From: Hippophae tibetana
Taxonomy: Eukaryota; Streptophyta; Magnoliopsida; Rosales; Elaeagnaceae
Length of the DNA stretch: 64,000 nucleotides
Reading direction: 5' to 3'
Assembly (NCBI GenBank): GCA_037013495.1
Contig: CM072801.1
Coordinates: 88,583,816-88,647,815, forward strand
Shown here: one piece after another, positions 49,798 through 63,517 of the stretch
Numbering within the stretch: position 1 is the first letter of the stretch
Layout: each line of letters starts with the position of its first letter
The notes under the pieces: generated by a model
Told to the model about the DNA's origin: nothing
Seen by the model: only the letters and a program-made list of their open reading frames with translations
Databases searched by the model: none
Position numbers and translations under genes: made by a program

Positions 49798-52700
49798 GAA
49801 CAAGAATAGAAAACAAGGTAATAGGGTGCGACCAAATTTTAAGACGTCTATAAGTAGTGTAAACGATGGAATCTTTGTTAAAATATGAGAATAGAAAAAC
49901 TACTCCTATAGTGAGTTTTTTATGTAAGGAAACATATTTCGATTTGATATATTATAATAGTTATTTCGATATACGAGTTAAAAGTTATAACAATTTACAG
50001 TTTCAACCCCAATTGATAACTTCTTTTTGTTTTGAAATTGTGAACTGCAGAAACTTTGTTTCTTTCTTCAAAAGCATAGATAGGTTGAACACAAAAATGA
50101 AATTACGAAAAAAATACCGTGAAAGTAAGGAAAGCTACGAAAGGAAATCCAAATAGGAAAAATATGACATCAAAATTGAAAGAAAACACTCGACTTGAAG
50201 GACACAATTTAATTCTTTTTTATATTTCTGGCTTAAGAAAGAAGAAAACTATCAAAGGACAAATTTTTATAAATCGAAAATTCAAACAATAGATAAATAA
50301 AGATAGATACACCATTTTCAACAACCAAGGCTATGATACCAAACAATGCAAATCCTTTTGGAGGATAACATATGTACCTAGGAACTCAAAGAATAAGAAA
50401 GGTTGATTTGCTTAAAACATGGTTAAGATGATAGAATTGGAATCTGAAAGAACAAGAATAGAAAACTAAGTAATAGGGTGCGACCAAATTTTAAGACGTC
50501 TATAGGTAGTGTAAACGATGGAATCTTTGTTAAAATATGAGAAAAGAAACACTACTCCTATAGTGTGTTTTTTATGTAAGGAAACATATTTCGATTTGAT
50601 ATATTATAATAGTCGTTTCAATATACGAGTCAAAAGTTATAACAATTTACAGTTTCAATCCCAATTGATAACTTCTTTTTGTTTTGAAATTGTGAACTGC
50701 AGAAACTTTGTTTCTTTCTTCAAAAGCATAGATAGGTTGAACACAAAAATGAAATAACGAAAAAAAATACCGTGAAAGTAAGGAAAGCTACGAAAGGAAA
50801 TCCAAATAGGAAAAATATGACATCAAAATTGAAAGAAAACACTCGACTTGAAGGACACAATTTAATTCTTTTTTTTGATTTCTGGCTTAAGAAAGAAGAA
50901 AACTATCAAAGGACAAATTTTTATAAATCGAAAATTCAAACAATAGAAAAATAAAGATAGATACACCATTTTCAACAACCAAGGCTATGATACCAAACAA
51001 TGCAAATCCTTTTGGAGGACAACATATATACCTAGGAACTCAAAGAATAAGAAAGGTTGAATTGCTTAAAACATGGTTAAGATGATAGAATTGGAATCTG
51101 AAAGAACAAGAATAGAAAACAAGGTAATAGGGTGCGACCAAATTTTAAGACGTCTATAAGTAGTGTAAACGATGGAATCTTTGTTAAAATATGAGAATAG
51201 AAAAACTACTCCTATAGTGTGTTTTTTATGTAAGGAAACATATTTCGATTTGATATATTATAATAGTCATTTCGATATACGAGTCAAAAGTTATAACAAT
51301 TTACAGTTTCAACCCCAATTGATAACTTCTTTTTGTTTTGAAATTGTGAACTGCTGAAACTTTCTTTCTTTTTTCAAAAGCATAGATAGGTTGAACACAA
51401 AAATGAAATAACGAAAAAAAATACCGTGAAAGTAAGGAAAGCTACGAAAGGAAATCCAAATACGAAAAATATGACATCAAAATTGAAAGAAAACACTCGA
51501 CTTGAAGGACACAATTTAATTCTTTTTTCTGATTTCTGGCTTAAGAAAGAAGAAAACTATCAAAGGACAAATTTTTATAAATCGAAAATTCAAACAATAG
51601 ATAAATAAAGATAGATACAGCATTTTTAACAACGAAGGCTATTATACCAATCAATGCAAATTCTTTTGGAGGACAACATATGTACCTAGGAACTCAAAGA
51701 TTAAGAAAGTTGAATTGCTAAAAACATGGTTAAGATGATAGAATTGGAATCTGAAAGAACAAGAATAGAAAACTAAGCAATAGGGTGCGACCAAATTTCA
51801 AGACGTCTGTAAGAAGTATAAACTACGGAATCTGGGTTAAAATATTAGAATAGAAAAACTACTCCTATAGTGTGTTTTTTATGTATGGAAAAATATTTCG
51901 ATTTGATATATTATAATAGTCGTTTCGATATACGAGTGAAAAGTTATAACAATTTACATTTTCAACGCCAATTGTTAACTTCTTTTTGTTTTGAAATTGT
52001 GAACTGCAGAAACTTTGTTTCTTTTTTCAAAAACATAGATAGGTTGAACACAAAAATGAAATAATGAGAAAAAAATACCATGAAAGTAAGGAAAGCTACG
52101 AAATGAAATCGAAATAGGAAAAATATGACATCAAAATTGAAAGAAAACACTCGACTTGAAGGACAAAATTTAATTCTTTTTTCTGATTTCTGGCTTAAGA
52201 AAGAAGAAAACTATCAAAGGACAAATTTTTATAAATCGAAAATTCAAACAATAGATAAATAAAGATAGATACACCATTTTCAACAACCAAGGTTATGATA
52301 CCAAACAATGCAAATCCTTTTGGAGGACAACATATGTACCAAGGAACTCAAAGAATAAGAAAGGTTGAATTGCTTAAAACATGGTTAAGATGATAGAATT
52401 GGAATCCGAAAGGAAAAGAATAGAAAACAAGGTAATAGGGCCGACCAAATTTTAAGACGTCTATAAGTAGTGTAAACGATGGAATCTTTGATAAAATATG
52501 AGAATGGAAAAACTACTCCTATAGTATGTTTTTTATGTAAGGAAACATATTTCGATTTGATATATTATAATAGTCGTTTCGATATACGAGTCAAAAGTTA
52601 TAACAATTTACAGTTTCTAACCCAATTGATAAGTCCTTTTGTTTTGAAATTGTGAACTGCAGAAACTTTCTTTCTTTTTTCAAAAGCATTGATAGGTTGA

Positions 52701-55700
52701 ACACAAAAATGAAATAACGAGAAAAAATACCGTGAAAGTAAGGAAAGCTACGAAATGAAATCCAAATAGGAAAAATATGACATCAAAATTGAAAGAAAAC
52801 ACTCGACTTGAAGGAAACAATTTCATTCTTTTTTCTGATTTCTGGCTTAAGAAAGAAGAAAACTATCAAAGGACAAATTTTTATAAATCGAAAATTCAAA
52901 CAATAGATAAATAAAGATAGATACACCATTTTCAACAACCAAGGCTATGATACCAAAAAATGCAAATCCTTTTGGAGGACAACATATGTACCTAGGAACT
53001 CAAAGAATAAGAAAGGTTGAATTGCTTAAAACATGGTTAAGATGATAGAATTGGAATCTGAAAGAACAAGAATAGAAAACAAGGTAATAGGGCGCGACCA
53101 AATTTTAAGACGTCTATAAGTAGTGTAAACGATGGAATCTTTGTTAAAATATGAGAATAGAAAAACTACTCCTATAGTGTGTTTTTTATGTAAGGAAACA
53201 TATTTCGATTTGATATATTATAATAGTCATTTCGATATACGAGTCAAAAGTTATAACAATTTACAGTTTCAACCCCAATTGATAACTTCTTTTTGTTTTG
53301 AAATTGTGAACTGCTGAAACTTTCTTTCTTTTTTCAAAAGCATAGATAGGTTGAACACAAAAATGAAATAACGAAAAAAAATACCGTGAAAGTAAGGAAA
53401 GCTACGAAAGGAAATCCAAATAGGAAAAACATGACATCAAAATTGAAAGAAAACACTCGACTTGAAGGACAGAATTTAATTCTTTTTTATGATTTCTTGC
53501 TTAAGAAAGAAGAAAACTATCAAAGGACAAATTTTTATAAATCGAAAATTCAAACAATAGATAAATAAAGATAGATACACCATTTTCAACAACCAAGGCT
53601 ATGATACCAAACAATGCAAATCCTTTTGGAGGACAACATATGTACCTAGGAACTCAAAGAATAAGAAAGGTTGAATTGCTTAAAACATGGTTAAGATGAT
53701 AGAATTGGAACCTGAAAGAACAAGAATAGAAAACAAGGTAATAGGGTGCGACCAAATTTTAAGACGTCTATAAGTAGTGTAAACGATGGAATCTTTGTTA
53801 AAATATGAGAATAGAAAAACTACTCCTATAGTGAGTTTTTTATGTAAGGAAACATATTTCGATTTGATATATTATAATAGTTATTTCGATATACGAGTTA
53901 AAAGTTATAACAATTTACAGTTTCAACCCCAATTGATAACTTCTTTTTGTTTTGAAATTGTGAACTGCAGAAACTTTGTTTCTTTCTTCAAAAGCATAGA
54001 TAGGTTGAACACAAAAATGAAATTACGAAAAAAATACCGTGAAAGTAAGGAAAGCTACGAAAGGAAATCCAAATAGGAAAAATATGACATCAAAATTGAA
54101 AGAAAACACTCGACTTGAAGGACACAATTTAATTCTTTTTTATATTTCTGGCTTAAGAAAGAAGAAAACTATCAAAGGACAAATTTTTATAAATCGAAAA
54201 TTCAAACAATAGATAAATAAAGATAGATACACCATTTTCAACAACCAAGGCTATGATACCAAACAATGCAAATCCTTTTGGAGGACAACATATGTACCTA
54301 GGAACTCAAAGAATAAGAAAGGTTGAATTGCTTAAAACATGGTTAAGATGATAGAATTGGAATCTGAAAGAACAAGAATAGAAAACAAGGTAATAGGGTG
54401 CGACCAAATTTTAAGACGTCTATAGGTAGTGTAAACGATGGAATCTTTGTTAAAATATGAGAAAAGAAACACTACTCCTATAGTGTGTTTTTTATGTAAG
54501 GAAACATATTTCGATTTGATATATTATAATAGTCGTTTCAATATACGAGTCAAAAGTTATAACAATTTACAGTTTCAATCCCAATTGATAACTTCTTTTT
54601 GTTTTGAAATTGTGAACTGCAGAAACTTTGTTTCTTTCTTCAAAAGCATAGATAGGTTGAACACAAAAATGAAATAACGAAAAAAAATACCGTGAAAGTA
54701 AGGAAAGCTACGAAAGGAAATCCAAATAGGAAAAATATGACATCAAAATTGAAAGAAAACACTCGACTTGAAGGACACAATTTAATTCTTTTTTTTGATT
54801 TCTGGCTTAAGAAAGAAGAAAACTATCAAAGGACAAATTTTTATAAATCGAAAATTCAAACAATAGAAAAATAAAGATAGATACACCATTTTCAACAACC
54901 AAGGCTATGATACCAAACAATGCAAATCCTTTTGGAGGACAACATATATACCTAGGAACTCAAAGAATAAGAAAGGTTGAATTGCTTAAAACATGGTTAA
55001 GATGATAGAATTGGAATCTGAAAGAACAAGAATAGAAAACAAGGTAATAGGGTGCGACCAAATTTTAAGACGTCTATAAGTAGTGTAAACGATGGAATCT
55101 TTGTTAAAATATGAGAATAGAAAAACTACTCCTATAGTGTGTTTTTTATGTAAGGAAACATATTTCGATTTGATATATTATAATAGTCATTTCGATATAC
55201 GAGTCAAAAGTTATAACAATTTACAGTTTCAACCCCAATTGATAACTTCTTTTTGTTTTGAAATTGTGAACTGCTGAAACTTTCTTTCTTTTTTCAAAAG
55301 CATAGATAGGTTGAACACAAAAATGAAATAACGAAAAAAAATACCGTGAAAGTAAGGAAAGCTACGAAAGGAAATCCAAATAGGAAAAATATGACATCAA
55401 AATTGAAAGAAAACACTCGACTTGAAGGACACAATTTAATTCTTTTTTCTGATTTCTGGCTTAAGAAAGAAGAAAACTATCAAAGGACAAATTTTTATAA
55501 ATCGAAAATTCAAACAATAGATAAATAAAGATAGATACAGCATTTTCAACAACCAAGGTTATGATACCAAACAATGCAAATCCTTTTGGAGGACAACATA
55601 TGTACCTAGGAACTCAAAGAATAAGAAAGGTTGAATTGCTTAAAACATGGTTAAGATGATAGAATTGGAATCTGAAAGAACAAGAATAGAAAACAAGGTA

Positions 55701-57637
55701 ATAGGGTGCGACCAAATTTTAAGACGTCTATAGGTAGTGTAAACGATGGAATCTTTGTTAAAATATGAGAAAAGAAAAACCACTCCTATAGTGTGTTTTT
55801 TATGTAAGGAAACATAATTCGATTTGACATATTATAATAGTCGTTTCAATATACGAGTCAAAAGTTATAAAAATTTACAGTTTCAATCCCAATTGATAAC
55901 TTCTTTTTGTTTTGAAATTGTGAACTGCAGAAACTTTGTTTCTTTCTTCAAAAGCATAGATAGGTTGAACACAAAAATGAAATAACGAAAAAAAATACCG
56001 TGAAAGTAAGGAAAGCTACGAAAGGAAATCCAAATAGGAAAAAAATGACATCAAAATTGAAAGAAAACACTCGACTTGAAGGACACAATTTCATTCTTTT
56101 TTCTGATTTCTGGCTTAAGAAAGAAGAAAACTATCAAAGGACAAATTTTTATAAATCGAAAATTCAAACAATAGATAAATAAAGATAGATACACCATTTT
56201 CAACAACCAAGGCTATGATACCAAACAATGCAAATCCTTTTGGAGGACAACATATGTACCTAGGAACTCAAAGAATAAGAAAGGTTGAATTGCTTAAAAC
56301 ATGGTTAAGATGATAGAATTGGAATCTGAAAGAACAAGAATAGAAAACAAGGTAATAGGGTGCGACCAAATTTTAAGACGTCTATAAGTAGTGTAAACGA
56401 TGGAATCTTTGTTAAAATATGAGAATAGAAAAACTACTACTATAGTGTGTTTTTTATGTAAGGAAACATATTTCGATTTGATATATTATAATAGTCATTT
56501 CGATATACGAGTCAAAAGTTATAACAATTTACAGTTTCAACCCCAATTGATAACTTCTTTTTGTTTTGAAATTGTGAATTGCTGAAACTTTCTTTCTTTT
56601 TTCAAAAGCATAGACAGGTTGAACACAATTATGAAATAACGAGAAAAAATACCGTGAAAGTAAGGAAAGCTACGAAATGAAATCCAAATAGGAAAAATAT
56701 GACATCAAAATTGAAAGAAAACACTCGACTTGAAGGACAAAATTTAATTCTTTTTTCTGATTTCTGTCTTAAGAAAGAAGAAAACTATCAAAGGACAAAT
56801 TTTTATAAATCGAAAATTCAAACAATAGATAAATAAAGATAGATACACCATTTTCAACAACCAAGGTTATGATACCAAACAATGCAAATCCTTTTGGAGG
56901 ACAACATATGTACCAAGGAACTCAAAGAATAAGAAAGGTTGAATTGCTTAAAACATGGTTAAGATGATAGAATTGGAATCCGAAAGGAAAAGAATAGAAA
57001 ACAAGGTAATAGGGCCGACCAAATTTTAAGACGTCTATAAGTAGTGTAAACGATGGAATCTTTGATAAAATATGAGAATAGAAAAACTACTCCTATAGTA
57101 TGTTTTTTATTTAAGGAAACATATTTCGATTTGATATATTATAATAGTCGTTTCGATATACGAGTCAAAAGTTATAACAATTTACAGTTTCTAACCCAAT
57201 TGATAAGTCCTTTTGTTTTGAAATTGTGAACTGCAGAAACTTTCTTTCTTTTTTCAAAAGCATTGATAGGTTGAACACAAAAATGAAATAACGAGAAAAA
57301 ATACTGTGAAAGTAAGGAAAGCTATGAAATGAAATCCAAATAGGAAAAACATGACATCAAAATTGAAAGAAAACACTCGACTTGAAGGACACAATTTAAT
57401 TCTTTTTTATGATTTCTTGCTTAAGAAAGAAGAAAACTATTAAAGGACAAATTTTTATAAATCGAAAATTCAAACAATAGATAAATAAAGATAGATACAC
57501 CATTTTCAACAACTAAGGCTATGATACCAAACAATGCAAATCCTTTTGGAGGACAACATATATACCTAGGAACTCAAAGAATAAGAAAGGTTGAATTGCT
57601 TAAAACATGGTTAAGATGATAGAATTGGAATATGAAA
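49798..57637 (+). repeat. 652-655-bp block, six-copy lag (M77-M88)
   Basis: Starts are 49798, 50450, 51104, 51757, 52412, 53064, 53718, 54370, 55024, 55678, 56332, 56986. M77-M79 match M83-M85 at exactly 3920 bp (about 49790-51615 against 53710-55535). Shared private marks are GTGAGTTTTTTATG, GAAATTACG, TTTTTATATTTCTGG with two bases lost, GAGAAAAGAAACACTAC, AATAGAAAAATAAAG and ACATATATACC. M79, M82, M85, M87 and others in this block have CTGCTGAAAC in place of CTGCAGAAAC, removing the CTGCAG site and adding a stop to the 79-codon frame. M81 and M88 have lost two bases in the head (GGGCCGACC). No gene is seen. Confidence 0.86.
50450..51103 (+). repeat. Copy M78 with a short B-type patch in an A head
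   Basis: The head reads AAACTAAGTAATAGG as in B, then AAATTTTAAGACGTCTATAG as in A, so the switch lies between about 50470 and 50492. Its partner at a lag of 3920 bp, M84 (54370), matches M78 elsewhere, including GAGAAAAGAAACACTAC and AATAGAAAAATAAAG, but has the A-type AAACAAGGTAATAGG. The patch therefore appears limited to the first tens of bases of the head and was most simply gained after the duplication, as expected for a short gene-conversion tract. Confidence 0.7.
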
Positions 57638-60600
57638 GAACAAGAATAGAAAACAAGGTAATAGGGTGCGACCAAATTTTAAGACGTCTATAAGTAGTGT
57701 AAACGATGGAATCTTTGTTAAAATATGAGAATAGAAAAACTACTCCTATAGTGTGTTTTTTATGTAAGGAAACATATTTCGATTTGACATATTATAATAG
57801 TCATTTCGATATACGAGTCAAAAGTTATAACAATTTACAGTTTCAACCCCAATTGATAACTTCTTTTTGTTTTGAAATTGTGAACTGCTGAAACTTTCTT
57901 TCTTTTTTCAAAAGCATAGATAGGTTGAACACAAAAATGAAATAACGAAAAAAAATACCGTGAAAGTAAGGAAAGCTACGAAAGGAAATCCAAATAGGAA
58001 AAATATGACATCAAAATTGAAAGAAAACACTCGACTTGAAGGACACAATTTAATTCTTTTTTCTGATTTCTGGCTTAAGAAAGAAGAAAACTATCAAAGG
58101 ACAAATTTTTATAAATCGAAAATTCAAACAATAGATAAATAAAGATAGACACACCATTTTTAACAACGAAGGCTATTATACCAATCAATGCAAATTCTTT
58201 TGGAGGACAATATATGTACCTAGGAACTCAAAGATTAAGAAAGTTGAATTGCTAAAAACATGGTTAACATGATAGAATTGGAATCTGAAAGAACAAGAAT
58301 AGAAAACTAAGCAATAGGGTGCGACCAAATTTCAAGACGTCTGTAAGAAGTATAAACTACGGAATCTGGGTTAAAAGATTAGAATAGAAAAACTACTCCT
58401 ATAGTGTGTTTTTTATGTATGGAAAAATATTTCGATTTGATATATTATAATAGTCGTTTCGATATACGAGTGAAAAGTTATAACAATTTACATTTTCAAC
58501 GCCAATTGTTAACTTCTTTTTGTTTTGAAATTGTGAACTGCAGAAACTTTGTTTCTTTTTTCAAAAACATAGATAGGTTGAACACAAAAATGAAATAATG
58601 AGAAAAAAATACCATGAAAGTAAGGAAAGCTACGAAATGAAATCGAAATAGGAAAAATATGACATCAAAATTGAAAGAAAACACTCGACTTGAATGACAA
58701 AATTTAATTCTTTTTTCTGATTTCTGGCTTAAGAAAGAAGAAAACTATCAAAGGACAAATTTTTATAAATCGAAAATTCAAACAATAGATAAATAAAGAT
58801 AGATACACCATTTTCAACAACCAAGGTTATGATACCAAACAATGCAAATCCTTTTGGAGGACAACATATGTACCAAGGAACTCAAAGAATAAGAAAGGTT
58901 GAATTGCTTAAAACATGGTTAAGATGATAGAATTGGAATCCGAAAGGAAAAGAATAGAAAACAAGGTAATAGGGCCGACCAAATTTTAAGACGTCTATAA
59001 GTAGTGTAAACGATGGAATCTTTGATAAAATATGAGAATGGAAAAACTACTCCTATAGTATGTTTTTTATGTAAGGAAACATATTTCGATTTGATATATT
59101 ATAATAGTCGTTTCGATATACGAGTCAAAAGTTATAACAATTTACAGTTTCTAACCCAATTGATAAGTCCTTTTGTTTTGAAATTGTGAACTGCAGAAAC
59201 TTTCTTTCTTTTTTCAAAAGCATTGATAGGTTGAACACAAAAATGAAATAACGAGAAAAAATACCGTGAAAGTAAGGAAAGCTACGAAATGAAATCCAAA
59301 TAGGAAAAATATGACATCAAAATTGAAAGAAAACACTCGACTTGAAGGAAACAATTTCATTCTTTTTTCTGATTTCTGGCTTAAGAAAGAAGAAAACTAT
59401 CAAAGGACAAATTTTTATAAATCGAAAATTCAAACAATAGATAAATAAAGATAGATACACCATTTTCAACAACCAAGGCTATGATACCAAAAAATGCAAA
59501 TCCTTTTGGAGGACAACATATGTACCTAGGAACTCAAAGAATAAGAAAGGTTGAATTGCTTAAAACATGGTTAAGATGATAGAATTGGAATCTGAAAGAA
59601 CAAGAATAGAAAACAAGGTAATAGGGCGCGACCAAATTTTAAGACGTCTATAAGTAGTGTAAACGATGGAATCTTTGTTAAAATATGAGAATAGAAAAAC
59701 TACTCCTATAGTGTGTTTTTTATGTAAGGAAACATATTTCGATTTGATATATTATAATAGTCATTTCGATATACGAGTCAAAAGTTATAACAATTTACAG
59801 TTTCAACCCCAATTGATAACTTCTTTTTGTTTTGAAATTGTGAATTGCTGAAACTTTCTTTCTTTTTTCAAAAGCATAGACAGGTTGAACACAATTATGA
59901 GATAACGAGAAAAAATACCGTGAAAGTAAGGAAAGCTACGAAATGAAATCCAAATAGGAAAAATATGACATCAATATTGAAAGAAAACACTCGACTTGAA
60001 GGACAAAATTTAATTCTTTTTTCTGATTTCTGTCTTAAGAAAGAAGAAAACTATCAAAGGACAAATTTTTATAAATCGAAAATTCAAACAATAGATAAAT
60101 AAAGATAGATACACCATTTTCAACAACCAAGGTTATGATACCAAACAATGCAAATCCTTTTGGAGGACAACATATGTACCAAGGAACTCAAAGAATAAGA
60201 AAGGTTGAATTGCTTAAAACATGGTTAAGATGATAGAATTGGAATCCGAAAGGAAAAGAATAGAAAACAAGGTAATAGGGCCGACCAAATTTTAAGACGT
60301 CTATAAGTAGTGTAAACGATGGAATCTTTGATAAAATATGAGAATAGAAAAACTACTCCTATAGTATGTTTTTTATTTAAGGAAACATATTTCGATTTGA
60401 TATATTATAATAGTCGTTTCGATATTCGAGTCAAAAGTTATAACAATTTACAGTTTCTAACCCAATTGATAAGTCCTTTTGTTTTGAAATTGTGAACTGC
60501 AGAAACTTTCTTTCTTTTTTCAAAAGCATTGATAGGTTGAACACAAAAATGAAATAACGAGAAAAAATACTGTGAAAGTAAGGAAAGCTATGAAATGAAA

Positions 60601-63517
60601 TCCAAATAGGAAAAACATGACATCAAAATTGAAAGAAAACACTCGACTTGAAGGACAGAATTTAATTCTTTTTTATGATTTCTTGCTTAAGAAAGAAGAA
60701 AACTATTAAAGGACAAATTTTTATAAATCGAAAATTCAAACAATAGATAAATAAAGATAGATACACCATTTTCAACAACTAAGGCTATGATACCAAACAA
60801 TGCAAATCCTTTTGGAGGACAACATATGTACCAAGGAACTCAAAGAATAAGAAAGGTTGAATTGCTTAAAACATGGTTAAGATGATAGAATTGGAATCCG
60901 AAAGGAAAAGAATAGAAAACAAGGTAATAGGGCCGACCAAATTTTAAGACGTCTATAAGTAGTGTAAACGATGGAATCTTTGATAAAATATGAGAATAGA
61001 AAAACTACTCCTATAGTATGTTTTTTATTTAAGGAAACATATTTCGATTTGATATATTATAATAGTCGTTTCGATATACGAGTCAAAAGTTATAACAATT
61101 TACAGTTTCTAACCCAATTGATAAGTCCTTTTGTTTTGAAATTGTGAACTGCAGAAACTTTCTTTCTTTTTTCAAAAGCATTGATAGGTTGAACACAAAA
61201 ATGAAATAACGAGAAAAAATACTGTGAAAGTAAGGAAAGCTATGAAATGAAATCCAAATAGGAAAAACATGACATCAAAATTGAAAGAAAACACTCGACT
61301 TGAAGGACAGAATTTAATTCTTTTTTATGATTTCTTGCTTAAGAAAGAAGAAAACTATTAAAGGACAAATTTTTATAAATCGAAAATTCAAACAATAGAT
61401 AAATAAAGATAGATACACCATTTTCAACAACTAAGGCTATGATACCAAACAATGCAAATCCTTTTGGAGGACAACATATGTACCAAGGAACTCAAAGAAT
61501 AAGAAAGGTTGAATTGCTTAAAACATGGTTAAGATGATAGAATTGGAATTTGAAAGAACAAGAATAGAAAACAAGGTAATAGGGTGCGACCAAATTTTAA
61601 GACGTCTATAAGTAGTGTAAACGATGGAATCTTTGTTAAAATATGAGAATAGAAAAACTACTCCTATAGTGTGTTTTTTATGTAAGGAAACATATTACGA
61701 TTTGATATATTATAATAATCGTTTCGATATACGAGTCAAAAGTTATAACAATTTACATTTTCAACGCCAATTGTTAACTTCTTTTTGTTTTGAAATTGTG
61801 AACTGCAGAAACTTTCTTTCTTTTTTCAAAACCATAGATAGGTTGAACACAAAAATGAGAAAACGAAAAAAAAATACCGTGAAAGTTAGGAAAGCTACGA
61901 AATGAAATCCAAATAGGAAAAATATGACATCAAAATTGAAAGAAAACACTCGACTTGAAGGACACAATTTAATTCTTTTTTATGATTTCTGGCTTAAGAA
62001 AGAAGAAAACTATCAAAGGACAAATTTTTATAAATCGAAAATTCAACCAATAGATAAATAAAGATAGATACACCATTTTCAACAACCAAGGCTATGATAC
62101 CAAACAATGCAAATCCTTTTGGAGGACAACATATGTACCTAGGAACTCTAAGAATAAGAAAGGTTGAATTGCTTAAAACATGGTTAAGATGATAGAATTG
62201 GAATCCGAAAGAACAAGAATAGAAAACAAGGTAATAGGGTGCGACCAAATTTTAAGACGTCTATAGGTAGTGTAAACGATGGAATCTTTGTTAAAATATG
62301 AGAAAAGAAAAACCACTCCTATAGTGTGATTTTTATGTAAGGAAACATAATTCGATTTGACATATTATAATAGTCGTTTCAATATACGAGTCAAAAGTTA
62401 TAACAATTTACAGTTTCAATCCCAATTGATAACTTCTTTTTGTTTTGAAATTGTGAACTGCAGAAACTTTGTTTCTTTCTTCAAAAGCATAGATAGGTTG
62501 AACACAAAAATGAAATAACGAAAAAAAATACCGTGAAAGTAAGGAAAGCTACGAAAGGAAATCCAAATAGGAAAAAAATGACATCAAAATTGAAAGAAAA
62601 CACTCGACTTGAAGGACACAATTTAATTCTTTTTTCTGATTTCTGGCTTAAGAAAGAAGAAAACTATCAAAGGACAAATTTTTATAAATCGAAAATTCAA
62701 ACAATAGATAAATAAAGATAGATACACCATTTTCAACAACCAAGGCTATGATACCAAACAATGCAAATCCTTTTGGAGGACAACATATGTACCTAGGAAC
62801 TCAAAGAATAAGAAAGGTTGAATTGCTTAAAACATGGTTAAGATGATAGAATTGGAATCTGAAAGAACAAGAATAGAAAACAAGGTAATAGGGTGCGACC
62901 AAATTTTAAGACGTCTATAAGTAGTGTAAACGATGGAATCTTTGTTAAAATATGAGAATAGAAAAACTACTCCTATAGTGTGTTTTTTATGTAAGGAAAC
63001 ATATTTCGATTTGATATATTATAATAGTCATTTCGATATACGAGTCAAAAGTTATAACAATTTACAGTTTCAACCCCAATTGATAACTTCTTTTTGTTTT
63101 GAAATTGTGAACTGCTGAAACTTTCTTTCTTTTTTCAAAAGCATAGACAGGTTGAACACAATTATGAAATAACGAGAAAAAATACCGTGAAAGTAAGGAA
63201 AGCTACGAAATGAAATCCAAATAGGAAAAATATGACATCAAAATTGAAAGAAAACACACGACTTGAAGGACACAATTTAATTCTTTTTTCTGATTTCTAA
63301 CTTAAGAAAGAAGAAAACAATCAAAGGACAAATTTTTATAAATCTAAAATTCAAACAATAGATAAATAAAGATAGATACACCATTTTTAACAACTAAGGC
63401 TATTATACCAATCAATGCAAATCCTTTTGGAGGACAACATATGTACCTAGGAACTCAAAGATTAAGAAAGTTGAATTGCTAAAAACATGGTTAAGATGAT
63501 AGAATTGGAATCTGAAA
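57638..63517 (+). repeat. 652-655-bp block, ten-copy lag (M89-M97)
   Basis: Starts are 57638, 58291, 58946, 59598, 60252, 60904, 61556, 62211, 62865. M79-M82 match M89-M92 at exactly 6534 bp (about 51104-53310 against 57638-59844), sharing AACGAAGGCTATT with CAAATTCTTTTGG, ATTAGAATAG, ATACCATGAAAG, GGGCCGACC, CAAAAAATGC and GGGCGCGACC. M86-M87 match M96-M97 at 6533 bp, sharing AGAAAAACCACTCC, CATAATTCGATTTGACAT and ACACAATTATGAAATAACG. M87-M88 also match M92-M93 at 3266 bp, sharing TTTCTGTCTTAAG and TTTTTTATTTAAGG. No gene is seen. Confidence 0.86.
60252..61555 (+). repeat. Single-copy tandem duplication, 652-bp lag (M93, M94)
   Basis: The two neighbours share every rare mark I checked: GGGCCGACC, TTTTTTATTTAAGG, TTTCTAACCC, AAGCATTGATAGG, ATACTGTGAAAG, AAAAACATGAC, GATTTCTTGC, CTATTAAAGG, AACTAAGGCTATG and GTACCAAGG. 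The one internal difference I see is GATATTCGAG near 60421 against GATATACGAG near 61073. M88 (56986) is a third, slightly more distant relative. Adjacent copies are usually of different subtypes, so this is a very recent one-copy expansion. Confidence 0.88.

Noticed and set aside
49866-50156. Longest plus-strand frame, 96 codons, as a candidate gene
   Set aside because: It is the 79-codon monomer frame lengthened by AAATAACG to AAATTACG and a nearby one-base loss. The same alteration is present in its duplicate at 53786, and nearly all other copies stop earlier or are shifted.
61994-62248. Minus-strand 84-codon frame seen once, with CPPKGFALFGIIALV
   Set aside because: It is open only because M95 has two private substitutions (TTCAACCAATAG and ACTCTAAG). 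Other copies have stops there. It crosses a copy boundary and has no recognisable domain.
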